The notes under the pieces: generated by a model | What the model was told of the DNA's origin: nothing | Databases searched by the model: none | Seen by the model: the letters and a program-made list of their open reading frames with translations, nothing else | Part shown: positions 11,771 through 22,640 of the stretch, in pieces | Layout: every line of letters starts with the position of its first letter | Numbering within the stretch: position 1 is the stretch's first letter | DNA from: Bretschneidera sinensis | Lineage: Eukaryota; Streptophyta; Magnoliopsida; Brassicales; Akaniaceae | Assembly (NCBI GenBank): GCA_023935145.1 | Contig: CM043702.1 | Span: 63,369,001 to 63,433,000 of the forward strand | DNA length: 64,000 nt | Direction: 5' to 3' | Translations under genes and position numbers: made by a program

Positions 11771-13426
11771 CTATTTGTAACGACCTATTCTGGATTGACC
11801 ACCCCCGAGACGGTGTTGTCACATTTTGAAAATCCTAGCACGACATATATATACAACAATAAGTAATAACACTAACAATTTTTTTTTTCATCAATCCTCA
11901 ACCCTCAACAAGGGAGACACATCATTCTGATCTTGACTTTAACATTTTATACAACGTAAAATGCATGAATATTTACAAATAAATTATTTATTTTATTTTC
12001 TCATTAGTCTTAGGATGTGGACACGTACGTGGCTTATAGAAAATGATTTCGTTTTACTCTCAACCCACCAAACTATTTGTCCTGTCTGCTACCTGAAATC
12101 ATTGTACAATGAAGGATGAGCTTCACTAGCTCAGTGAATTAAATTTACTTGAAGTATTCAACTTGTATAAATAGTCTTTTAATATTTAATCAATTTTATC
12201 TCATAGAACTTGATAATAGCATTCTACTATCATTACATATATCATAAGTCTCATTCTCTATCAATCTCTTCTTCTTATATATTGGTTCACCTTAAGACCA
12301 TCAATTATCTTATAATTACCTCGTAATGAGGTTCACAACATAAAGTCTACCATTTAGATGGTTCTTATCATATCATACTTCTATGTTTCTTTCTCACAAT
12401 AATTGTCTCTCTATGAGACTCATTCATCTATAAATAAATGTACAATAACAAACAACACTTCAGCATTTCAGAAATGCAATCAATATTTAAAACAGATGCA
12501 ATGCATGAATTATTATTAGGGAACGTCTTCCCACATGTCGACAATATTTTATCTTAGACCGACCCCCTCCCAGTTCTTTTATTTCCAGCTTATACCGGTT
12601 GTTATGGTATTTATTTCTAGCATATAATAGTTGTCATGGTTTTCCTTTATTTCCAGCATATACCGGTTGTCACGGTTTTTCAATTAGACCGGCCCTCTCC
12701 CGATTCTTTTATTTCATGCATATGCATATGAACAATGATATGAAATATGCATAAAAACAAATATGAATTCAAATATTTAAATCAGCTATCCTGATTATTC
12801 TCAAATTATTATTTGAAAAATTCCACTAAATTCATCTCCTCATAAATCACATCTCTAGACTGAAGTTTCAATCCAATAGAGGGGGTGAATTGGGTTTTTA
12901 AAAAACTTTTGCTAAATAAACACAAGTTTATAAAAACAGATAACCCACAAGCATGTAAACAAATAATGTACTGTAAATAAAAGAGTTTAAGGAATAGAGG
13001 ATGAAAACTCAGTTTATAGTGGTTCGGCAATATCGGATTCATTCCAACCCTACGTCCACTCTCTTCAAGGAACCTCCTTGAAGTAATCCACTAAAAAACT
13101 TAGTCGTGCAACTTCATGGGTGTTGCACAAACCTTATAATCAATCCCTTCCTCTTGGAAGCAAATCCCTTCTCCTTGGAAACAAAAAATCCCTTCATCTC
13201 GGAAGCTAATCTCTTCCTTTCGGAAGCTAATCCCTTTACAATAAATGCTATAAAGTAAATGGTAGAGAGACAACAATGAAAGCTTATACAACTGAATAAT
13301 ATTTCTCTTTCAAGGTAAAACTTGAATAATGGCTCAAGAATAAATATTTCAAAGCTTTTGTGTATCAATGAGTAAAAACTTGATTGAATGTGCATTCTTC
13401 TCCTTTAAAATGCTCAATAAAGTGGG

Positions 13427-13434
13427 TTTATATA
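13427..13434 (-). promoter_or_regulatory. TATA box of the nested solo LTR
   Basis: GCTATATAAACCC on the - strand, about 106 bp downstream of the CCAGTCGACTGG array. Confidence 0.5.
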
Positions 13435-13539
13435 GCCTTGATGTAATATGGTCACTTTGTACTGTTCTGGTACGATTTTTTGCAATTTGTGCTGAAATCT
13501 CGCTTCTCAACGGTCATATTTTTTGAATTACCAATCAAC

Positions 13540-13745
13540 TGGGTATTAGTACCAGTCGACTGGTACAAGTTAAAAATCACATTTTTAAAGACTGTTGAAG
13601 GTACCAGTCAACTGGGTGGTTCTTACCAGTCGACTGGGGACAGTCTGTCCAATATACCAGTTGATTGGTATGAAGCACCCAGTCGACTGGGGACACACTG
13701 TCCAAAACTCCAGTCTTCTGGTATTAGTACCCAGTTGACAGGGTT
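13540..13745. repeat. Array of CCAGTCGACTGG palindromes
   Basis: Seven spaced copies of a 12-bp palindrome or close variants: ACCAGTCGACTGG, CCAGTCAACTGG, CCAGTCGACTGG, CCAGTTGATTGG, CCAGTCGACTGG, CCAGTCTTCTGG and CCAGTTGACAGG. They are about 25-35 bp apart, in the promoter-proximal part of the nested solo LTR. Variants are mostly C-to-T or G-to-A changes at the central CG, as expected from decay of methylated CpG. Confidence 0.9.
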
Positions 13746-15123
13746 GCTTATCAACCCTGTTTTCATGATTTGAAATGTTTTTAACTTAAAAACGTTTGAT
13801 TGAAAAGTTCTGTAAAAACACTTTTTTAAAAAGAGCCATAAGACAAGCTTTTTACCTGAACAAGTGAGATTTACAACTTGTTTAAATACCTTGTCCCTAT
13901 ACTAGATCTTCTATCTTGACTTGGTGTTTGATTCGGGTTGAGTTCTTGCACATTGATCCTTGGTTGAATGCTTTTATTGCTTAATACACTTAGATAACAC
14001 TGTCAGTATAATAAGAGTTGTGTTTTGTCATCATTAAAATACAGGTGAGGGTCAACAACATCAAATCATCAATCATAGCTTGTCGAGATCCACTAAATTT
14101 CCTCTCCTTATAAATCATATCAAAACATCAACCATAGCTCATTAAGAATTTCACTTATCGCTTTTATTATTAAATCAACTCATTATTCCAACAATATTAT
14201 TTCTCATAAAATAATTCTCTAGACATCCACTATTCTTATCACACATATCAACATATCAACCAATTTTCATCTATCACCAAAGCATAAGTTAATAATTTAT
14301 TATAATATTATCACTAGATATTTCATATATATCTTCATTACTTAAAGTAAATCTAACTGACCACATAGCACTTAGAGCTACCCGTGGAGCACCTCCTTAT
14401 ATTTCTTGCCTCTCTCAGCAATTTTCCCCGGTTGCTGATCGTCAACACCTGACATAATATTTATATTAAATTTCTAATTTATTTTTCAATTCTTCATAAT
14501 TTACACACTTTGAAATTTCCCATTTTGAATTTCGGGAAACTTCCTATATGCTAAAAATTCAAAAATAAACTTTCCCTTATTACCTTATGTTTTTCTTTTA
14601 GCTTACTGTGACTATCTATAAAATTCTCTCGTAAACCCTTTAAAAAATTTGCTCTTTCAACCTTTCTTTCAGTCTCCAAAAGTTTAAACAAATAGAGTAA
14701 TTGAAGGAAAACCAAACAAGATTTGGTATGTAATAAAATAATTTACATTTATATATATATGGTAAAATTTGTGCAACTCTCGGCTGCTTATTTTTGCACC
14801 CTCAGCAGCCTTACCTCCCCAAATTACTCCACGAATTAGCCTTACTACCTTACATGCAGCAAGGCTAATTTTCTTGGCAACATGTGGTAACACCTGTTGC
14901 CCAAATTATTATTATTATTATTTCCTTCTTCTTCTGGACGTCTCAGATTTTTATTTTTTTCATTTCTTCTTCTGGACGACTTTAGAAATTTTTTTTTGAA
15001 TTGTTTTATAAATATTTAACTTTTTGCATTTAAATATATATATATATATATATATTATTTTAACTTAATGTCATATTTATTTAATTACTTCTTTACCCAT
15101 ACTTTAAGAACACGAGTGTTACA

Positions 15124-18060
15124 CTATTATCCCCTTCTTGTCCATGAAGCTAGTGATTTTTTTATTCCCCCATTCCTTATAAGCTCAAGTGACTTCCTCT
15201 TCTTCCTTTAAGCTAAATGTCTCAATTATTCTCTCGAGCCTCTTGTGCTCATTGGATTTCTAAGATGCTTTGAGTTGTTCTTCTTCTATATCTTGTCTTT
15301 GTTTTTCAACCTGCTGGTGTAGCCATCTTCTCCGTTGGGTACGAGTCATGTTTGGGAAATTTGGGTTGTAACCATATTTAAATATCGGTTTTAGATGCTC
15401 CTTCATGTTGGTATGAAGGTGGTACCATTTCCCTAGCTCTGTAAGCGACATTTTAAAGGTCTTTGGTTTTCTTATCACCATTTGTGTTGCTTCTTCCTTT
15501 TATCGGCTTAATCATGGTTGTGCATAAGGCTTACCCCTCTTAGTAACTTGACCTTTTTCGTGAATATCTTCCCCTTCTTCCTTATGCACTGGTCATTCGC
15601 AGACCTGATATAGGTCGAAGGGCTACTGATGGTCCTTCCGTTCGAGCTGATTTCTTTTCTTCTACCTTTACCTTATCTTTTACCCTCACAAGTTTCATGA
15701 ATAACTCAACCACCTTGTCTTGGAATGAGGCCCATAAGATGTTCTGAGCATCAGGTAAGGTCACTGGGAAAATTGATTCAGAAATCCTAGTTGTTGGTTT
15801 TGTCGTTACAACCATTTTTAGCTTCAACTTTTTGTCTTCAACCATTATTGGTTGGTCATCAAATTCAACTCCGCATTCTGTGGGCTTCATCTCATCGAAC
15901 GGCATGGGATCTTCCACTTTAGAGTATGTGACATAGTAATCGAACTTACCTAAGGGCTCTTCTAGCAATCCAACTTCAAGATCCCCAACTTCATACTATT
16001 CCTTTAGGTTTTGTTATTGAGTTTTCTTTCGTGAAATACTCATGGTTATTCCTGAAAATAAACTTTAAGGATTAGTAGACTCTTTATTATCTTGCGATAA
16101 TTGCAAAATATTCAAGGCAAGCATGTTAACATTAACCAAACAAGGGAATGAGTTAGTATCAACTTGCATTGTTTCTGTTTCTTTCTCGAGGAATTTAAGT
16201 ATCCCTCAATCTATCTTATCTTGAATAAAATTTCTAAATAAAATGTTAGTCAAATGAGTAAATGATCTATGTCACTTGCAAAAATTACTGCCTTGGAACT
16301 CTTCATTCTAGCATCTTATGTTGCCTTACCAATCTTAGTTGCTTAGCCTGCAACAATAGATCAAAAATTTGACTTGCTTTACTTATGTCAAAGGAATATA
16401 GCCTCATTAGAGCAGTGGGTCTATTGGACTCTTACATTTGAGTTTGTTTCTTGGTCAGAGCTTCACACATAAATGGTTTTTGACCTACAAACCCATCTAC
16501 ATCCATTTCAACATTAGAATCAAAATAATATGTCCCATAGGCTGAAGCTCTATTTTTCTGTTCTTCCTTCAATATATACTCATATTGAGCATCCTTTTCT
16601 ACTAGCTCGAACAAGTCATGAAAGACCATTCCCTCGAACTTTTTATGAAATTCAAAGCTCAACCTATCTTGGGCTAGCTTTACATACTCGAATTCAAGTA
16701 AAGTAATGTTGCACTTGGCTCAAGCCCGCTTGAAGCGATTAAGATATTCTTAAGCTATCTCATCCTGTTATTGTTTCAACATGGCTAAGTCAGCCATGGA
16801 AACACCTGTACTTGTTCGAGCGAACTGAATCAGAAATATTTCCTGCATATCATCCAAATTCATGATCGAATTCTGAGAGAGATTAATGTACCACATGAAT
16901 GCCTATCCTGTCAAAGAATTAGGAAACAAACATAATTTCATGAAATCATGGTTAGAATATTCTCCACATTGGATGGTGAAACACTTGATATGCTCTCGGG
17001 CAATTTTCTTATAATCTCTAGAGAAGGTAATGAAGTTGGGGATTTTTTACTTTTGGAGCAACTCAAACTGTTGGCCTATGTAATTAGGAAAATATTTCTA
17101 ATACACAGGCATTTGTACCCTATGAATCCCATGCCTATATAAGTGCTCAAGCTGCTCAAGCCGCCTAGGCGATATAAGGTTGACTACCGTATGTAAGATC
17201 ATCGAGGTTAGGAGGTGGTGTAATTGGTGGAACTTGATACACCTCATGGCTTTCAGGATGTATTTGTTGAGGCTGAACTCCAACCTATCCCAAGATATTT
17301 AACTGTGCTAATGGTACATTAGGTTGGATAGGTTGTACCAGTGGTACATTGGGTTGGATTGGTTGTGCCCATGGTTCATTGGGCTGGAACACTATAATAT
17401 TGGCTTGATCCTGTGCCTGTTAAACATTTGTTATCCATGGAGGACCTATTGGATGGGTGGAAATCTCATATGGTTCAACATGGTAAGAGGATAACCAAGT
17501 GCTTGGACCACGAGTCTAGGTGGCCTTTGTATTCCTACAGATTGCTAAACTCCAAGGGATGATTGCCCCCTAGCAGGTAGAACATGCATGACCTGAGGTT
17601 TCGTTGGTGCGGTAGTCTCTACATTAGTTACCTATATAGCATTTAAATCTCTGGTGAGAGTTTCTGTATTACTATTAGGTAAAACTTGAGGATAGGCTAT
17701 GGGCATGTCAGAATCACTTCCTCTAGGGAGTGCCCTTGAGTATTATGCTTTATGTTGTATAAAACCTCTCTTATCATTGTTGTTTCTAGGGAAACATATT
17801 CATGCTGCGGTCTTTGATCCATCAACATGTTAAGTTTCTCTAGAATATTAGCCATATTCTGTTGGTTTTGAGTCTGCTACTGAGCTATTTGTTGTTGATA
17901 TTGGCTCTGCAAATCAGCTACTTGTTTGGTTGTTTGGGTTATTTCCTCCTTGGTTTGACATTGGTTAGCCACCAACATATTCGTCTTGAAGTGTAACTGC
18001 CCCATATCCAAATTCATTTTGTCTAAGTGATTTGCAGAGACATCAGGAGTAAGAATTTAT
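15124..18060 (-). pseudogene. Tat-lineage gag and gag-pol linker
   Basis: The upstream (5') half of the Tat polyprotein on the - strand, separated from pol by LTR2. Recognisable gag motifs are FPNSLTG.AFMWYINLSQNSI with MADLAMLKQ (about 16780-16920) and LSFEFHKKFEGMVFHDLFELVEKDA.YEY (about 16570-16670). An acidic Pro/Gln-rich segment follows, and a linker segment (MSLTELGKWYHLH ... TRTQRRRWLHQQVEKQ, 15260-15450). Many stops are present. A Gln-rich N-terminal part lies near 17850-18000. The order and spacing fit the Tat lineage. It gives no functional product. Confidence 0.8.
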
Positions 18061-18116
18061 TTCGGATTGCTAGAGTTTTCGTCATTGATCTAGTAACTTG
18101 CATATACTAGATTTCC

Positions 18117-18133
18117 TCCCACTATAGTTGCCA
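18117..18133 (-). other. Primer-binding site of the Tat element
   Basis: TGGCAACTATAGTGGGA on the - strand, seven bases after the LTR end. It is a degenerate form of the TGGCGACTCTGCTGGGGA-type PBS used by Tat/Ogre-like elements. Confidence 0.6.
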
Positions 18134-18140
18134 AAAATCT

Positions 18141-18941
18141 TGATGAGTCAATCGAGGTTGCAATAGACTCGATTGGAATAATACTTCTCTAGATGAGTCC
18201 GATACTGCCTTAATTAAGAGAATTTTAATGATATGTCATTATAAATTCAAAGAAAATAATTTAATATAATAGTTAAAAAACAAAATAAATGGAAAGTACA
18301 AAGTAGCAACAAACTCAATACATATTGAAATTGAAAGCAATACTGATACAATGAGTTTACAAGGTTGAAACCTCAAAATACTAGATATATACTCATCGAG
18401 CTTGTTGTAGTGTATGTCGATCCTTCAATGTAACTCTAGCTTAACTTCGAGACAGACACAGAAAGGGAATGAAAAAAGAGAATTATAGCTATGATTACAG
18501 TACAACTATTCCTATTTTGACTAGAAAGTAAAGGAAAGGAAATGTTGGAAGTAAATGCAGATAGATAGATAGATAGATAATGATTGTTAGATGATTGTTT
18601 GTGTGTCTTTTATGATCGATTATACTTCTATTTATAATGCTTTAAGCTTGGAAAGTTATATTGATATTTCCAAAAAGTCCCCCACATTTCAACTTCTTCA
18701 CGTTCTCTGGATTAATTGTGTCGAGCATGCCATGTGTTCAAATCTTTTACTCCACTACTCGAGTTGTATCTAATCGTGGCCATGTTTACCTTATCCAAAT
18801 TAAATACATGACTCTGGTTTATCTTCGATCCCTAAAGAGTCGGATTGGCAGTTATGAGTGCTCGAGGTTGAAGTAAAATTCTTTTGAGCTTATCAACCTC
18901 GAGTCCTCGAGTTAACTTATTTATCTCGATATTGTCCTACA
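18141..18941 (-). repeat. 5' LTR of the Tat element
   Basis: About 801 bp. On the - strand it begins TGTAGGACAATATCGAG (right end) and ends TGACTCATCA just before the PBS. The TATA box TATAAATA is at 18629-18636. Short CTCGAGG motifs recur in it. The opposite LTR is not in the window, because the left side of this element is replaced by the Tekay insertion. The right TSD would be aactt (18942-18946) and cannot be confirmed here. Confidence 0.7.
18629..18636 (-). promoter_or_regulatory. TATA box of the Tat LTR
   Basis: GCATTATAAATAGAAG on the - strand, about 310 bp from the LTR start. Confidence 0.5.
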
Positions 18942-19822
18942 AACTTTTTTTTTTTTAAATTTCTTGTTTCACAGTATTTTCTGACAGTTAGTTTTCTTAT
19001 CTCAATTAATGCTCATATCATGCCTTTTATTTTTCCAAAAAATAAGATCTTAATTATGAGTTTCCAAAAAATGAACTTCATGATTTAATTTCACCATTCA
19101 AGAAAATAACTGGAGGATTTAAACAAGAAATCACAGAAGAGTGATCTGGTAAGAGACTCATATTTTATGCTTATTTTTTTCTTTCTCTTTTTGATCCCAA
19201 AAAAACAAAGAAATTCATGAAATGAGATCGAAGAAGGATAGGACTCTTGAATTTCTTTATGTTTTGATTTTTGACCAAGAGACGGAGGAATTCACTATTT
19301 GTATAGTGAGAAAGAGAGAAAAATTTAGTCTTTCCATTGTCATCTCTGACAATGTTTAGGATTTTTAGAATTTTTTTAGCAATTTTGACGTTAATTGTTT
19401 TTCTAATTAATTTTATTTTCATTCAGTACATGATGACAAGTGTACACTATTTACTGATGTGTCAGGCATGTGGGTATAAACTTAACACCATTTGTCTTGA
19501 TTGTTCAATAGAAGAACCACAAGATATTTAAATTTAACTTTTGAAACTTCTAGCAATGAAGTTTAACAAAGTTAAACCACATGGTATTTTTTTTGTATTT
19601 TCTTTTTAAATATTCATCTCACGTTTGACTCATAAAGTGAAATTAAATTAAATTAAATACAAATTATGCCTAAATAGAATAAAGTTATTATGGATTAGCA
19701 AATATATTCCAATGTTTGGTTAATCATATTGAATTGACAATTTCAACTTGACTCTAATGATTGGTTCACATAATTACTAGATGGAATAAAGTCAAATAGG
19801 TTATCAAAAACTACAATAGCCT
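18942..19822. other. Intergenic sequence without recognisable genes
   Basis: AT-rich DNA with short open frames only. I see no conserved domain, terminal repeat or tandem array. Confidence 0.6.
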
Positions 19823-20917
19823 TGTTGAAATTAAGAATTGAAAAGAATTTTATATTATTAATAGATGATATGAATACAATTCAAAAATCATATATATAGA
19901 CTTGTGAATATCAAACCTAATAGAACTAAGAGACATAATTAGATAAGATAGATATAAGAAACCTAATTAGAACTCTCAACACTCATTCTCAAGTTGGAGC
20001 ATACACATGTATCAACTTATTACAAAGAACCATACCAACAACAAACCTCATCCAATCTGAAACAAATAAACCCAAACTCATAAATTATAATAATCAATGC
20101 CAACACGTCGAGGCTCCATACCCACGACAAACATTTAGGTCACCACGTTGGTACCACATAACGAGACAAGATCTGAGAACTTTGGATCAACAAGACATTG
20201 ACTTTTTATCTTTCTTTACTATCTTTGACTTTAACTTGAATGGGCTGCAATCTTTGAGTCAAGAGGATACAACATCAACATAGCTTGAATTAGGTTAAAA
20301 ACATCAATATGTATGGGTCAATAACATCAACATCAGGGTGTGGAACTCTTTTTCTTCTTTTTCTTGAACTCTTCTCATTCTTCTTATGCTTAAACTATTC
20401 TTCTTCTTCTTCTTCTACTTCTTCTTCTTCTCCTTCAACTTTTTCTATTTTTTTTAATTGCTTTGTTTTTTTTATTACTAAGGGTTTTTTACTGCCTTTT
20501 TCACTTTTTTTTTCTCTCGTACGAATCTATTTATCAAACTTTCTCTGCTACTTATGAACAGTACTCGAAAATAGTGTCGTGACCAGTACTGTGAATAGTA
20601 CCCATGAACAAATCCATAGTTGTTTTTTTAGAATTCATGACCAGATGAGCAGTATTAAGCCACCCACCGAAATTACGGAAGCTTAAAAGAAGATTCTTAA
20701 AACATGATCAATAGCTCTGATACCATGTTGAAATTAAGATTTGAAGAGAATTTTATATTATTGATATGAATACAATTCAACAGTCATCTATATAGATTTA
20801 TAAATATCAAATCTAATAGGACTAAGAGACATAACAAGATAAGATAAAAATAAAATAGATAAGATTAAGGTAAACTACTATGACACATAATAGAAAACCC
20901 AATTAAGACTCTTAAGA
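19823..20917 (-). mobile_element. Miniature LTR element (TRIM-like), copia-type ends
   Basis: A 1,095-bp unit with direct terminal repeats of 159 bp (19823-19981) and 192 bp (20726-20917), flanked by identical 5-bp repeats agcct (19818-19822 and 20918-20922). On the - strand the right repeat is followed at once by TGGTATCAGAGCTATTG, an iMet primer-binding site. A degenerate purine tract (CTTGAGAATGAG) precedes the left repeat. The 744-bp interior has no gag or pol, only simple (CTT)n sequence near 20398-20435. This fits a terminal-repeat retrotransposon in miniature or a strongly deleted copia element. Confidence 0.85.
20714..20725 (-). other. iMet primer-binding site of the miniature LTR element
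   Basis: TGGTATCAGAGC on the - strand, directly abutting the CA end of the right-hand LTR. Confidence 0.85.
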
Positions 20918-20922
20918 AGCCT

Positions 20923-21349
20923 AATACAATTTAAAATGAAAAATAAATATTTAATTTTGATAGAATATATATTTTAGTTTCACTATTGAATACAAAATAC
21001 ACTAAGCATATAATTTGCTAAACTAATTTGAATATAAACTAATAATTATAATATAAATTAATAATATTTGAATCAATAAATTTTTCAATAATATAAGTCA
21101 TTGTGCAAGAGTAGTTATTAACAATTCTTTTGCTACAAAAAATCCTACTTGTTAACTGGAAATGGGCAATTGAAATAATTGCCAGATCTGCACAATAATA
21201 AGGAAGAGAAAAGATGGAGGAAAGAAATAGAAGTCGTCGTTTAGGGCTACTGCTTCCACCATTTCTCGTCATTGCTGCTCTCTTATAGCACACAACCGCT
21301 ACTAAGAGAGATAAACTAAAGAAGAGAGGACGTCTATTGAGAGAGGCAG
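20923..21349. other. Intergenic, nothing recognised
   Basis: AT-rich sequence with no supported gene or repeat. Confidence 0.5.
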
Positions 21350-21357
21350 AAGGAGAG

Positions 21358-22259
21358 TAGGTATGGCATTAGGGCGGGTTTGTACCAGGTACCCCTCATT
21401 CGTCACATGTACTCGCAATTTTTTTTTTACTCATACCCGCACCCATCCTTGCCAGGTATAGATCTGTTCCTACATCCCCGCCCCCATCACGAGTATGGGT
21501 AGCCATTATGTAATCCATACTTGCAAAAAATAATGTTAACTGATCTAATTTAAAACCCCAAAAATATAAATCGACTTGCTTTCCTTAAAAAATGTAGAAA
21601 TCATAGTATCGTTGAGTTCATGTGCATCATCCAAGTTATTCACCACTACCTGTCACATCGTATCACTAAAGTCAAAGAACCAATAAGTCTAAATTTTTAA
21701 TGTATTACTACTATAAAACAAAAAATAAAAAATTCTACCTACTTATATGTTTTAAAAGAAAAAAAATATCAATTAAATTTTAACTAAGTAAGAAAACTGG
21801 AAACAGAATATACTCAATACTACTAAACACAACAAATGCATAAATTCATATATATAGAGTGCATAATATCAAAATGGTTACTTACCTGAGCACAAGTGAC
21901 TCTTTAAAAATACATGAGTTCGGGTGGAAGAGCTGAAAAGGAGAGAGAGAGGATGAACAACTTTATAGCGTTCAACTGTGTTTATTTAGAACTAAAAAAT
22001 GAAACCCTAAATCTATAAGAGAGTATATATACTAAAGGAGTCAGGGTTAATTGAAATATAAGATAAAATTATATATAATAAATAAACGGGTATCTACTAG
22101 GTCAGATACCATTTCACCCTCACTCGTACATGCACCTGACGGGTATTGTAATATTTCACTCGCACCAGACCCGTCGGGGAAAAAAAAAATCCTCCAAACC
22201 TGATCCATTAGGATCTAGTTTTGTGAGTACCAGTGGGTATAGGTAAAATTTCATCGCTA
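21358..22259. mobile_element. Non-autonomous hAT-type element
   Basis: A 902-bp unit flanked by 8-bp repeats aaggagag (21350-21357) and aaggatag (22260-22267), which match at 7 of 8. Its ends are imperfect inverted repeats: TAGGTATGGCATTAGGGCGG on the left and, on the - strand, TAGCGATGAAATTTTACC on the right. Subterminal regions are rich in GGGTAC, CCCGC and GGGTA motifs in both orientations, as in many plant hAT elements. No transposase domain is visible inside. Age is moderate, judging from the diverged ends. Confidence 0.7.
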
Positions 22260-22267
22260 AAGGATAG

Positions 22268-22640
22268 TGATGGTTAAAAGAGAGGAGAATGAAAGCAAAA
22301 GAAAATATTAGAGCTTATGGGCACTTTTGGAATAATTTGCTCTAACCATGGGTATTTTTGCTCAAAAAATTTAAATCCTTATTCCAGCATTCTAGAATAA
22401 TAAATTACCATCTCTTCAAGTTGAATGTGCAATGCAATTTACGTGGAATATAAGTTTGTAATTGAATTGTACAATTCCAAAGAAAACAATTGAATTTAGT
22501 CCTAATTCTATGAGATTTGAATTGCATAGAATAGTCTTGCAATAAACTTGTAATTGAATTGAACCAAGCATTAATAAAAAAAAGGGCAAAAACTCCAAAA
22601 TAATTTAATGGAATGTTGCACTAAACTCAAACAACAATAT
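22268..22640. other. Intergenic, nothing recognised
   Basis: AT-rich sequence between the hAT element and the LINE, with no supported gene. Confidence 0.5.

Larger units (their letters stand above)
12854..14057 (-). mobile_element. Solo LTR nested in LTR2
   Basis: About 1.2 kb that has no counterpart in the other Tekay LTRs. On the - strand it starts TGTTGACCCTCACC, soon followed by ATGATGACAAAACACA, and it ends near AATTCACCCCCTCTATTGG and CAGTCTAGA. Both features are typical of copia-type plant LTRs. The sequence acatc occurs at 12849-12853 and 14058-14062 as a probable 5-bp TSD. The left terminus reads AGA instead of CA, so one end has mutated or is misplaced by a few bases. No internal domain is present. 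TATA (TATATAAA) lies at 13427-13434 on the - strand. Confidence 0.7.
11776..15123 (-). mobile_element. Tekay solo LTR (LTR2) inserted in the Tat element
   Basis: On the - strand it begins TGTAACACTCGTGTTC (15123) and ends GTCGTTACA (11776). It is flanked by identical 5-bp repeats ctatt at 11771-11775 and 15124-15128. No PBS or internal domain is present, so it is a solo LTR left after LTR-LTR recombination. The Tat reading frame resumes directly across the site. Its length is 3,348 bp, of which about 1.2 kb is a nested insertion. The remaining 2.14 kb matches LTR1. TATA-like ATATATATA lies at about 14751-14760. An inverted repeat (TTGGCAACA with TGTTGCCCAA) lies upstream at about 14874-14907. 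Confidence 0.9.

Noticed and set aside
19171..19422. An 83-codon Lys/Ile-rich frame on the - strand
   Set aside because: AT-driven composition, no domain, no neighbours supporting expression.
20309..20557. Open frame of 82 codons, Ser/Phe-rich
   Set aside because: It is a by-product of the CTT simple repeat inside the miniature LTR element.
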